This document shows, one piece after another, positions 11,924-21,396 of a stretch of DNA of 64,000 bases (position 1 is the stretch's first letter; every line of letters begins with the position of its first letter). Location: positions 6,608,699-6,672,698 of the forward strand of contig OX422194.1 of NCBI GenBank assembly GCA_949130485.1, in the 5' to 3' direction. A model generated the notes under the pieces. It did not search any database. It saw only the letters and a program-made list of their open reading frames with translations, and was not told the DNA's origin. The translations under genes and the position numbers were made by a program. This DNA is from Agelas oroides (taxonomy: Eukaryota > Porifera > Demospongiae > Agelasida > Agelasidae).

Positions 11924-14900
11924 TCAATGATTATAAAACCAGTCTGGTTGTTTACGCAGTCTCGTGGGATAAGTCTTAGATAATCTAGAGGTATTGGATG
12001 GACTTGGGGTGACAGCATTGTCCGTAGCAGCTGCAACCGTAGTGTCAGGCGTAGGCTCGTTAACTGTGGGTGTCTCCGTGGGATCAGCGGCTGGACCGGG
12101 ATTCTCTGGTGTCGAGCCATCATCTGGTGCAACAGGAAACGAGTCAATTAAGATCTCTGGAAAGTCATCCGACACAGGCTTTTCATCTTCACCATCGGGA
12201 ATACGGCGTCTCAAGTGGTCCTGGTGGCGTCTGACCAAACGACCGTCTTGTAGCTTCACCAGAAACGAGACTGGTCCAGTGACTTCCTGAACAACTGCAG
12301 GCATCCACTTCTGCCCAGTGCCAAAGTTCTGTGCGTACACAGTTTCCCTTTTTGAGAAGTACATCCAACGGGACGAACTGTCATGAGACAGCTTCTGTTG
12401 CAGTTGACGCTGCTCTATTCGTTCCGTCACACTTGGCTTGAGCAGATCCAAACGTGTGCGGATTCGTCTCCCCTGCAACAATTCAGAAGGTGACACACCA
12501 GTGGTACTCTGAGGAGTAGTACGGTAAGCCATCAACACTTTTGCAATTCTACTTGCCATAGTTCCTCCTTTCTCCTTTTTAAGACCTTTCTTCACAATTT
12601 GCACGGCACGTTCGGCCAACCCGTTTGTAGCCGGATGAAATGGAGCAGAGGTGACATGCTTGATGCCGTTTTTTGACAGAAACATTTCGAACTCCTCGCT
12701 TACAAAACACGGGCCGTTATCTGTTACAAGGACCTCTGGTATCCCAAACTGAGAGTACAGCGTGCGAGACAGTTCAATCACTTTGGTTGACGTCGAAGAA
12801 TCGGTGGGGTACGCTTCGATCCACTTGGAGTGGGAATCGATGACGACTAGGATCATCTTGCCTTGGAATGGACCTGCGAAGTCCATATGGAGCCTCACCC
12901 AAGGTCGTGAAGGCCATTTCCATGGTTGGAGTGGGGCGACAGGAGGAGCTGCTTGCTGCTGCTGACAAAGATGACACTGCTGCACTGACTGCTCAATATC
13001 TTTGTCGATCAGAGGCCACCAGACATACATTCTCGCTAGTGCCTTCATCCTCGTCATACCTGGATGCCCCTCGTGAAGCTCCTGCAGCACAGTGGATCGT
13101 CCTTGGGGTGGAATGACTACCCTTGAACCCCACATCACACAGCCCTGGAACACCGACAGCTCACTCCGTTTGGCACTGTACGTTGAGAGAGACTTATCAC
13201 AAATAGACGGCCATCCCCGTTCAACATACTGCGAAACTTTAGACAGGGTGGGGTCTCTCCTGGTCCAGACTCGGATGTGTCGAGCAGTGGCTGGCGACTC
13301 GTCCAAATGATCCATCAAAAGGACAAGTTCAGGTGGGGTCTTTGATTCAGTCTGGGTCTGTGGCAGAGGTAGTCGACTCAGTGCATCTGCGTTTTGGTGC
13401 TCTTGTGTTTTCCGGAAGGTAATTTTGTACTCATATGCCGACAGAAGTAACGACCAACGTCTGATGCGAGCAGAGGCTTGTGCTGAAGTTGGGCGATGCT
13501 CATGAAGGAGAGCTAACAGTGGTTGATGATCTGTGACCAATTCAAAATGGTGCCCAAACAAAAAGGAGTGAAAACGTTTGACTCCAAAAACTAGGGCGAG
13601 AGCTTCTCTCTCCAGCTGAGAGTAGTTGCGTTGAGCAGCAGACAATGAACGTGAGGCATACCCAATGGGTCGCTCGGAGCCATCAGGCATGCGATGAGCA
13701 AGCACAGCGCCAATTCCGTAAGAGGAAGCATCGCACATCAAGAGTACGTCAAGGTCAGGGTTGAAATGAACGAGCAGCGAATCAGAAGTCAGTAATTCCT
13801 TGGAGGCTTGAAAAGCTTTCTCCTCAGTATCAGTCCATTGCCATTGCACGTCTTTGCGAAGGAGCTTGTACAGCGGAGCCAACACATCTGCCATATTCGG
13901 TAGGAACTTGCTGTAATACGTTAAAAGACCAAGATAAGATTTCAATTCTGAGACATTCTTTGGGTTAGGAGCTTCCTTTACGGCTTTAACCTTCTCCTGA
14001 AGTGGGTGGAGTCCAAATTGATCAATCAAGTGCCCCAAGTACGACACGGATGGAACCATAAATTGGCATTTCGACTTTCGAGCTCGAAATCCGGCTTTTT
14101 CCAGGCGGTCTAGCACAAGGGACAATGTCTTGAGGTGCTCCTCCTCATTTGCACCCGTGACAAGAATGTCGTCGATGTAGACGATCACGTTTGGGATGCC
14201 CTGTAACACATTCTCCATTAAACGCTGGAAAATTCCAGGCGCAGAGGACACTCCATATGGGAGTCTCGTATAGCGAAAAAGGCCCCTAGTGGTGTTCACA
14301 ACTAGTAGCCTCTTTGACTCCTCGTCTATAGGCACCTGAAGGTAGGCTTGGCTTAAATCCAACTTAGTGTATCGCTTGCCCTTGGCCAACTTGGCAAACA
14401 AATCCTCCACCTTGGGGATAGGGTATTTGTCAAGCTTTGAAACAGGATTTACGGTCTGTTTAAAGTCGCCACAGATTCGTACACTCTGTTTGTCCTGCTT
14501 CAGGACTGCTACAATTGGGGAGGCCCACTCTGAATGTTCGACTGGCTCCAACGTCCCTTCTTCCACTAGCCTCTCAAGCTCTTTCTCTACCTTCTCCTGG
14601 TAGAAGTAGGGGACTGAACGTGCTTTACAAAACTTGGGAGTAGCTCCTGGGTCTAGGAGGATCTTGGCTTCATACCCTAACACTTTACCCAGGCCAGGCT
14701 CAAATACAACTTTGTGTTTGTCGAGGACTTCTTTCAGTGAAGCATTATGGAGCCAAAAAATCTCATGCCAGTCTAGCTTCAGTACACCCAGCCAATTCCT
14801 GCCCAAAAGGCTTGGCCCCTCCCCCTTTACCACAAGCAGGGGTAGTGTGGCTGTCTGATCACCATACTTAACAACCACATCCACAGTACCTAACACAGGT

Positions 14901-15952
14901 ATAGCCTCACCAGAATATGAGTGTAGCTTGACTCGGCTGGGCATCACGGTCAATTCGGGCCATTGTTCACAGAGGGTGCGTTCGGACACTATCGTTAGAG
15001 AGGCGCCGGTGTCAATCTCCATCTTTGTTGACTTGTCGTTGATCATGATATCGACTCGGTACGGTTTCGACTTGGAGGACGACGTAATCGAATACAAGTC
15101 GTAGTCCTCACTGGAGTCATCCGACGACTCCTCAGGGCTCTCTTCAAGATGATGAACAGGCCTCTTTCCAACTGGCTTGTTTTTGCTTTTAGTAGCTGAC
15201 TTGCTTCGACAGACTCGCTGGATGTGACCAGTCCTGCCACACCCATGACAGATTGCTTCTTTCAGACGACAATTCTCGCGTTTGTGCCCAACTCTACCAC
15301 AACAGAAACAAGTACCAGTGAACTTTGACCTATTTCTACCAGTGTCCTTCCCTCGCGTGGGAGGTGTCACTCGGTGCACACTCTCAGAATTTGAGGCACT
15401 ATCCTGCTGAGCAATCTCCTTGGCATTCTTTGCCGCTGTTTCCATTCCTTGAGCCATTTCAATGGCTGTAGTGAGGGTCAGCTTCTTCTCAGCCAGCAAC
15501 TTTTGCTGGATCTTACCGTTGTTGATGCCACAAATCAGTCTGTCGCGTAACATGTCATCTAACGAGGCACCAAAATTGCAAAACTCTGCCAACGAACGCA
15601 GTTCGGATACAAATGTAGCCACAGTCTCACCAGGCTTCCTGAAGCGACCATGAAATCGAGAGCGCTGGACTGTTTCCGACGGTGTGGGGTTAAAATGTTC
15701 CTTCAGTACTTTGACCAACTCATCATAAGATTTCTCCCCTGGCTTAGCGGGCGACACGAGGTTCCTCACAATTGTGTAAGTAGTCGGTCCTATGACAGCC
15801 AAAAACGCCGACTTCTTCTTACCGGCATCGGTTATCCCATTGGCATCAAAAAAATGGTCGACACGTTCAACATATTGCGGCCAATCCTCCTTTGAGCCAT
15901 CGAACTCGTCGATTCTCCCCAACAAACTCGACATGCTGCTTTTCTCGATCAA
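11924..15952 (-). CDS. Gag-Pol polyprotein of a Ty3/gypsy retrotransposon
   Basis: A single uninterrupted 1342-residue frame. Order: Gag-like N-terminus (1-210), two CCHC zinc knuckles (215-228 and 235-248), an aspartic protease with DTGAS (314-318), reverse transcriptase with LDLSQAY (531-537) and YIDD (592-595), and RNase H with DASSYG near 741. The integrase has the zinc motif H960/H963/C993/C996 and the catalytic triad D1024, D1078, E1114 (35 residues between the last two). A proline/threonine-rich C-terminus follows. The order protease-RT-RNase H-integrase defines Ty3/gypsy. All catalytic residues I can check are present, with no stop or frameshift, so the copy may be competent. Gag and Pol are fused in one frame, so there is no need for ribosomal frameshifting. 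Confidence 0.97.
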   Translation of the reverse strand: MIEKSSMSSLLGRIDEFDGSKEDWPQYVERVDHFFDANGITDAGKKKSAFLAVIGPTTYTIVRNLVSPAKPGEKSYDELVKVLKEHFNPTPSETVQRSRFHGRFRKPGETVATFVSELRSLAEFCNFGASLDDMLRDRLICGINNGKIQQKLLAEKKLTLTTAIEMAQGMETAAKNAKEIAQQDSASNSESVHRVTPPTRGKDTGRNRSKFTGTCFCCGRVGHKRENCRLKEAICHGCGRTGHIQRVCRSKSATKSKNKPVGKRPVHHLEESPEESSDDSSEDYDLYSITSSSKSKPYRVDIMINDKSTKMEIDTGASLTIVSERTLCEQWPELTVMPSRVKLHSYSGEAIPVLGTVDVVVKYGDQTATLPLLVVKGEGPSLLGRNWLGVLKLDWHEIFWLHNASLKEVLDKHKVVFEPGLGKVLGYEAKILLDPGATPKFCKARSVPYFYQEKVEKELERLVEEGTLEPVEHSEWASPIVAVLKQDKQSVRICGDFKQTVNPVSKLDKYPIPKVEDLFAKLAKGKRYTKLDLSQAYLQVPIDEESKRLLVVNTTRGLFRYTRLPYGVSSAPGIFQRLMENVLQGIPNVIVYIDDILVTGANEEEHLKTLSLVLDRLEKAGFRARKSKCQFMVPSVSYLGHLIDQFGLHPLQEKVKAVKEAPNPKNVSELKSYLGLLTYYSKFLPNMADVLAPLYKLLRKDVQWQWTDTEEKAFQASKELLTSDSLLVHFNPDLDVLLMCDASSYGIGAVLAHRMPDGSERPIGYASRSLSAAQRNYSQLEREALALVFGVKRFHSFLFGHHFELVTDHQPLLALLHEHRPTSAQASARIRRWSLLLSAYEYKITFRKTQEHQNADALSRLPLPQTQTESKTPPELVLLMDHLDESPATARHIRVWTRRDPTLSKVSQYVERGWPSICDKSLSTYSAKRSELSVFQGCVMWGSRVVIPPQGRSTVLQELHEGHPGMTRMKALARMYVWWPLIDKDIEQSVQQCHLCQQQQAAPPVAPLQPWKWPSRPWVRLHMDFAGPFQGKMILVVIDSHSKWIEAYPTDSSTSTKVIELSRTLYSQFGIPEVLVTDNGPCFVSEEFEMFLSKNGIKHVTSAPFHPATNGLAERAVQIVKKGLKKEKGGTMASRIAKVLMAYRTTPQSTTGVSPSELLQGRRIRTRLDLLKPSVTERIEQRQLQQKLSHDSSSRWMYFSKRETVYAQNFGTGQKWMPAVVQEVTGPVSFLVKLQDGRLVRRHQDHLRRRIPDGEDEKPVSDDFPEILIDSFPVAPDDGSTPENPGPAADPTETPTVNEPTPDTTVAAATDNAVTPSPSNTSRLSKTYPTRLRKQPDWFYNH

Positions 15953-15960
15953 AATCCCGT

Positions 15961-15971
15961 ACTCGTCGCCA
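15961..15971 (-). promoter_or_regulatory. Candidate tRNA primer-binding site of the gypsy element
   Basis: On the minus strand, TGGCGACGAGT begins five bases inside the 5' LTR. Retroelement primer sites usually start TGG, complementary to a tRNA CCA end. The matching tRNA is not identified. Confidence 0.5.
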
Positions 15972-15976
15972 GTTAA

Positions 15977-16122
15977 TGTGGTGTCCTCTGCTAGATTCGG
16001 GCAGATTCTAGGCTAGCCGGCAGCACGCGTTCTCAGTTCTCAATAGCCAAGATCATAGAACTGCTCATGCGCAATCCATCATAGATTACATAATAATGAC
16101 ATAATGATACAGCAACACTACA
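15977..16122 (-). repeat. 5' LTR of the gypsy element
   Basis: 146 bp, identical to the other LTR except for an extra 2 bp near 16101. Ends are TG...CA. It should contain the element's promoter. Confidence 0.95.
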
Positions 16123-16127
16123 GTATG

Positions 16128-16554
16128 ACCCTCACTCTCTTCGATTCCCTCCCTCCCCCCTCCTCTTCCACTTCCCCCCTCTCTTTTTCTTCCTGTTCTC
16201 CCTTCTTCCCTACCTGCTCTCTCACTCCCTCCCCTTCCTCTTGCCCTACCTTCCCCCCCATTTTCTTCCCTCTTCTCTTCCCCTTCTCCCCCCCTCACTT
16301 CCTTCCTCTTTTCCTCCATTCCTCACTCTCACCCCTCATTTTCTTCCCTCTTCTCTTCCCCTTCTCCCTCCCTCCCTTCTTTCCTCTTTTCCTCGATCCC
16401 TTCCTCACTCTCACCCTCCCTTCCTCCTTCTCTTCCTCCCTTCTTTCCTCTCTCCCTCCCTTCCTCCCTCCTCCTCTCCCTCTCTTCCTCCCTCTCTCCT
16501 TCCGTTTCTACCTCCTTTCCTTCCCCCCTATTTCCCTCCCTCTCCTTCCTTCAG
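16128..16554 (+). repeat. 420-bp CT-rich tract ending in a splice acceptor
   Basis: Almost pure pyrimidine (CTCCC, TTCC) up to TTCCTTCAG at 16546-16554. Its twin is at 49620-50048. It contains an internal near-duplication of about 85 bp. Confidence 0.93.
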
Positions 16555-16816
16555 TCACTACAAGGTAGTTGTGGTACCCAATGGTACGCTAAACATGAAC
16601 ACCAGGACAGCTGTCCCCGATAACACACTTCGTCCATATGTTGAGAACCGACTCTCCACCTACGCTGCAGCTGCTATTAGTGTGACCAACTACGAGAGAA
16701 CATTTATCATTGGGGATCATCAGCGTTACACTCTGGGTAGTACGGAATTCGTGAATTCCCCTCTTCGTGAAAATCAGCCATATGTGTTCTTTGTAAGACT
16801 CTACTCCAGTGACCCT
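16555..16816 (+). CDS. Gene 1: receptor-phosphatase-like extracellular exon 2
   Basis: The 262-nt exon enters in phase 2 and ends in phase 0 at the donor GTGAGT. The product runs from SHYKVVVVPNG through a block with FIIGDHQRY to NQPYVFFVRLYSSDP. The order 'YKVVVVP ... IGD..Y ... N.PL....Y.FFVR' is typical of the region between the last FN3 repeat and the membrane in receptor tyrosine phosphatases, and of related FN3 receptors. The exon is conserved at 50049-50310 with few substitutions. Confidence 0.85.
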
Positions 16817-16837
16817 GTGAGTTGTGCGTATAGTGGA

Positions 16838-17314
16838 AGAGGGAGGGAGGGAGGGAGGGAGGGTAGCCTTGTCCCCAGGCCCTGCCCAAAAATTGGGAAA
16901 AGGGCCTGGTCACACTTGCAAAAATTTCCGTATGTGCTGTGTCAGCAGTCTTCATTTGGAGTAGAGGAATCACATTCGTCCATTACCAATTACTAAATTC
17001 TTGACACGTGAAAGTAGTAGACTCGTTCCAAGACCATTTGAAAATGGGAACGAGGCTAACAGACTTTCCATAAACCTCGAATTTCAGAAACTTAGAGCAT
17101 AGTTACGCTTACTAGGCTACTGCTCTTGCCTCACAGGATTTGCCTGTAGTCGCTCCGTAGCAAGATCTGTTCATCTACTCTGTAATGCCATCATCAACAG
17201 TAGCTGGCTACCACATGATCACGTAAGGCACGTAATTATTACATAATATGCTGACTCAGCACATACGACCAGGCCCCTTTTCGCAATGTTTGGGCGGGAC
17301 CTGGGGACGAGGCT
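16838..17314. other. Intron with purine runs and hairpin-family remnants
   Basis: GGGA runs occur at 16838-16862 and 17318-17405. Between them are inverted fragments of the CCTCGTTCCCAGGC hairpin family (16862-16915, 17020-17060, 17262-17314). A 31-bp stretch at about 17212-17242 (CACATGATCACGTAAGGCAC...) is missing from copy B. Confidence 0.65.
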
Positions 17315-18226
17315 AGAGGGAGGGAGGGAGGGAGGGACGGACGGAAGGAGGGGGAAGGAGGGATGAAGGAAAGGAGAAAGAGAGGGTGGCTGAGAGGGAG
17401 GGGAAGGAGGTTGTCTTATCAAGAAATAGAATTTACATTACCATAAGTGGGAAATTTTACAACCATAAAAATTTTCACAAATCACCAACAGCCAGTGGGA
17501 AATTTCATGATTTTTAATTTTGTGACAAAGTCACAATCTGTGACCACACCCCCTACAATTTCACACGTGGAAATGGCAACCCTGCTGGGGAATAGTCTAG
17601 ACCGGGTTGGGTCTGGCTGCATGCTAGGGAACTCAGTGTGCACTTCAACGTCAAAATGATGGTAAGAGGCTACCACACTTATCAGAGTGTGTGGGTCGCT
17701 GTCGGCGAAGAACTATCATGCCAAAGGGAGCAAGAAGGATCCTTTTGCAGTTGCGGTAACAAAAGGCACGTTGATTGATTGTAGAAGAACATTTTTTCGC
17801 AGTTGCTAGATGTTTCTATGACTAGGTGGGTCAATTCTCTGTTGAGTTAGTGGATCCGTGGCTCAACAGCAATGTGCTCAGCTTTCTCAACTCGCTGCCA
17901 GCAAAAAAAATTGCAGGAAGAAATTTCCACATGCTGGTGCTTGATTGTGAAAATCACAAAAATATCCTGCTGTATAGTACTGGTATGTGATCTGTAATCT
18001 GACTTCTGGGTTGCTTAAATGACATAATCCTAGAACCAACCGAATAGACAAATAGCAGTAGATGGAACATAAGCATGTGGAGGGGAGGGAGAAACAGGAA
18101 GCGGGGAGAGTGACATGGGACAAGGGAGAGAGAAGTAAAAGAGATGCTGTGCAAAACCAATGTCAGCCTTGAACAACTGCTTAATGTGAAACTATCATCT
18201 TCTCTCCCCTTCCCTGTTCTTTGCAG

Positions 18227-18278
18227 AATGGTGGTTTCAATGATAGCAGAGTGACTGAAGTATTCAGTCAAGTATCCA
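18227..18278 (+). CDS. Gene 1: short extracellular exon
   Basis: A 52-nt exon, phase 0 in and phase 1 out, encoding NGGFNDSRVTEVFSQVS. Acceptor TTTGCAG, donor GTAAGT. A second good donor (GTAAGT at 18352) would extend the exon in frame and end in phase 0. That phase would match the next recognised exon at 20139, whereas the short form needs an exon I did not find. Both donors are kept in copy B. Confidence 0.65.
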
Positions 18279-20138
18279 GTAAGTACAAATGCAGTGTTTA
18301 CTTCATGCGTGATGCTAACACACATGCTGGTATTTTTTATGCATTTATAGTAAGTGCACACACATGCTCAATGTGTTCAGTAGTAAGTGAGTAATTTTCG
18401 GACACCATCAGTAATCAGATACTTGTACATAACGAATGAAACCATGGTTATACATACCATCAAAACAAAAGCAGAATCCACTAGTTTCTGCCTATAACCA
18501 AGTGTCGTACTCGTGCGTTGTTAAGCTAGGAATGAGGCTGGATAGTACTATGATCTTCCAGTATATGCCCATGCTCCAATAAAATCTTATATCCCCTTGT
18601 TGGAGAATAGTTATTAGTTTCAACCATGGTACAAAGCTGTACTGAAAAAAAACTCAAGTTCATTGCTTTCTGTATCGCCAATGGCAACAAACAAGTGATA
18701 TCTTATCCGGTATAGCATGGTACTATGATGACAATGATTTTATCATACAGAGCCTTCGATTTCATTCAGGCGTAGCGCACGTGACTTGCAGTACCTGATA
18801 TGAATCACATGAATTGTAGTACTTGATACAGATTCTCATAAGACTTGTAGTCGGTTTCATAAACTGTGTGTACCTGCAAGGCTCCCATTGACTCCTGTAC
18901 ATTCGTGTGAGTTAGACATATGACAATAGTAGCCTCATTCCCAGGCTCTCCCCGTGGATGAATGAAAAATTGAAAGGAAAGAGGAGAGCCTGGTAAAATT
19001 TATCACGTGAGAAACGTCACAGGTAGAGAGAATTTAATTATGTGGGCGAACAAATTAACTCGCCCACACTTTATGGACAGGATATACTCATTCAGTTGTG
19101 AAAGCTTTATGACCAACATAACAGGACTCGATGGCACTACACTGTATTACCTGGCAGTACAGCAAGCTATGGTGAGCATACACTGACCTGTACATTTGAA
19201 AATCACGCCAACTTACTTGCTTATCTGGTAAACTGACCGCTGTACACCCCGGAGAATGGCTTTCAAGGCGCTATTAAATGCCAATGCGGCCCTTTCCTAG
19301 GATTTACTCAAGCCTTCTCTGCACTTAATCACATTTGAAGGTTAGTCCAGTGAATGAATTCTGCACAGAACCAGTGATCTTGCCAGAAAAAANNNNNNNN
19401 NNNNNNNNNNNNNNNNNNNNNNNNNNNNNNNNNNNNNNNNNNNNNNNNNNNNNNNNNNNNNNNNNNNNNNNNNNNNNNNNNNNNNNNNNNNNNNNNNNNN
19501 NNNNNNNNNNNNNNNNNNNNNNNNNNNNNNNNNNNNNNNNNNNNNNNNNNNNNNNNNNNNNNNNNNNNNNNNNNNNNNNNNNNNNNNNNNNNAACAAGTC
19601 TCAACTCTACTGTGGATAGTCCACTATCTTGTGAATGTCATTATGTCTGCCTCCATGGTACAATGGCTTCAGTGATCATAGTAATCTTGAGATTGCATTA
19701 ATTCATGAATACCAAAAGAATAACAATCTCAGCATTGTGGTATAGTCCTATCAACAGCCACTTATCAAGTCTTGTTTCATCCTGCAAGTTGTATCTCATG
19801 CAGCCCTCCACCTTGGACTTAGACAGCAACCTCTCTTTCTCTATGCACATTTTTTGGAGTGCAAAGTGCTCCTACACCTGTTGAACATCCCTAACCAAAG
19901 CTGGAAGCTCTTAACTGTTGCATAGAATTTGCAGATTGTGATGTACATTCGCAGAATACAGAAATTACATTCATAGATTCACTGCTCATCTAACACACTG
20001 ACACAGCACTGGCTGCTTGCACATGTATTGGGAATAGACCTTCTGTACACACACACCACTAGCACTTATATGTACACTCACTAGTATACATGTGTTCACA
20101 TAGTTCATCTACTCTATTGTCTAGCAATTTTGTTTCAG
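18279..20138. other. Gene 1 intron(s), one exon possibly missed
   Basis: No confident exon. An open stretch near 19020-19185 encodes something like TNITGLDGTTLYYLAV, which faintly recalls an FN3 strand pair, but no in-phase splice sites were found for it. A hairpin-family copy lies at 18933-18995. A 200-N gap is at 19393-19592. Confidence 0.5.
19393..19592. other. Assembly gap (200 N)
   Basis: Exactly 200 Ns, so probably a default-size gap. The paralog near 52870 reads straight through an A run at this point (CCAGAAAAAAAACAAGTC), so the real missing sequence may be close to nothing. Confidence 0.98.
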
Positions 20139-20183
20139 CTGCAGCTGAGTGGGACTGGTTTGAGAGACTGCCAGGAATGGGTT
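20139..20183 (+). CDS. Gene 1: start of the membrane-proximal domain (exon)
   Basis: The 45-nt exon after TTTCAG encodes LQLSGTGLRDCQEWV in phase 0 and ends at the donor GTAAGT. It splices over a 68-nt intron to 20252, giving ...QEWV-GIDRNAKLND. The frame is supported by the in-frame fusion of the same segments in gene 2 at 28113. Confidence 0.75.
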
Positions 20184-20251
20184 GTAAGTACAGCTTTATA
20201 TATAAGTGGGTTATTGACCATGATATATTTATACTCGAATACTATCTACAG

Positions 20252-20718
20252 GGGATTGACAGGAATGCCAAGTTAAATGACATCACTAATGCAGTGGTTC
20301 AGAATGTTAATCAACGCTGCCAGTGTGGGCTCAGTGCAGAGTGCATCACTGAAGGCGCATTTCAGTGTTTTGAGAACTCAGATCAGCAAGTGACATTTCG
20401 AGCAAGACTTTGCGGTACTGCTCAAACCAACACCTCACTGCTGTTAGCACATTTGAAAACTTTTGTCTCTCAAACAGACTCCACCATTGCTGTACAAGGT
20501 GTGCGTCTAGATGTGAACAGCAGCTGTCCCGTATTCATCCACTCCTTTGGTGATCCACAGTGTACCATAACAACCACATCAGACAGCACTGCAGCCATCA
20601 TTGGTGGAGTGGTTGCTGTGATAGTAGTTGTGGCCGTGACAGTTGTCATCATAGCACTGATTGCTGCCTTCATAACGAGGAGTCATAGAGCAAAATTCTC
20701 TGTTCATCAGGATGCTAG
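20252..20718 (+). CDS. Gene 1: Cys-rich membrane-proximal domain plus transmembrane segment
   Basis: The 467-nt exon starts in phase 0 and leaves in phase 2 (donor GTAAGG). The first 115 residues carry five or more cysteines (RCQCGLSAECI, FQCF, RLCGT, SSCPV, PQC) around an alternating hydrophobic core (VTFRARLCGT, IAVQGVRLDV). In position and size this resembles a SEA-like membrane-proximal module, but I cannot assign it. A T/S stalk follows, then one membrane span (IIGGVVAVIVVVAVTVVIIA) and a basic stop-transfer RSHRAK. It is a type I single-pass protein. Confidence 0.85.
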
Positions 20719-21234
20719 GTAAGGGTGCAATAACTTAATAGAGACTATAACACCTGTACAACACTCCCAGTTGATGTGTACCCTTACATGCTTACTACAT
20801 GACTACATGAGTACTGTGTATTGCCATGGTAGGCAAAAGTGTTACTTATACACAAGAGCACTCTCTACTCCATCACTAATCACTCCTAGACCTACCAAAC
20901 ATGAATCAGACTCCAGAAGCAGATATTCAGGAATACGTATGTACAAGTTGAAGAATAGGCCTAACATAGCCAGGGATGATTTGCAAGTTGACCGCAGCAC
21001 AGCAAAGTATCGGGTTAGCTGTACAACTGGTTCCATGCAACAGAACAAAAGATATGAGTAGGAACAAATACCAGTGCTCAAGAAAAGTGACCACAAGTTG
21101 TGGTTCCCCTGCAAATATTGTATATAGCACATATTGGCCTGACTTCTAGCTGAAGCTCCATTCCATTGGTAGATTGACATAGCCAAACCAGCGGTGTGAT
21201 CTGTTAATCGTACTTTTACTGCAGGAAGGAACCA

Positions 21235-21396
21235 GCTAACTGGGATCATATTGCTAGGTCAAGAGATGAACACATTACAACTACACAGTCTGAGGCATAT
21301 GAGTTAGGCCACAAGTATGAGGACCTCTCTGGGCATCAGAACCCAGAATATGAGATTCCTGTCACAGAGGGTACTGCCAGTAAGCCAGGAGAATAA
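21235..21396 (+). CDS. Gene 1: cytoplasmic tail exon with NPxY motif, stop
   Basis: Acceptor ACTGCAG; phase 2 in; TAA stop at 21394-21396. About 53 residues beginning RKEPANWDHIARS. Tyrosine motifs in order: EAYELG, KYEDLS, NPEYEIPV. NPEY fits the NPxY signal for PTB domains or endocytosis, and YEIP fits YxxP SH2 sites. There is no kinase or phosphatase domain, so signalling would rely on adaptors. The same exon type ends gene 2, gene 3 and the copy B gene. Confidence 0.88.
   Translation, partial: ANWDHIARSRDEHITTTQSEAYELGHKYEDLSGHQNPEYEIPVTEGTASKPGE

Larger units (their letters stand above)
11604..16127 (-). mobile_element. Full-length Ty3/gypsy LTR retrotransposon with 5-bp target duplication
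   Basis: Two near-identical short LTRs flank one gag-pol frame, all on the minus strand. The 5-bp target duplication GTATG is at 11604-11608 and 16123-16127. The paralogous copy at about 49611-49625 reads ...CAATTGTATGACCCTC..., the empty site, which confirms the borders. LTRs differ only by a 2-bp indel (144 versus 146 bp), indicating recent insertion. The element lies antisense in a gene 1 intron. It has no envelope-like frame. Confidence 0.97.

Noticed and set aside
11994..13310. Plus-strand frames across 12.0-15.9 kb
   Set aside because: Shadows of the minus-strand gag-pol frame.
18950..19190. FN3-like remnant (TNITGLDGTTLYYLAV) as an exon
   Set aside because: No in-phase acceptor/donor pair, and the similarity is too short to call.
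16555..21396. A full receptor tyrosine phosphatase or kinase
   Set aside because: The ectodomain resembles such receptors, but no catalytic domain is present and the tail ends after about 70 residues.
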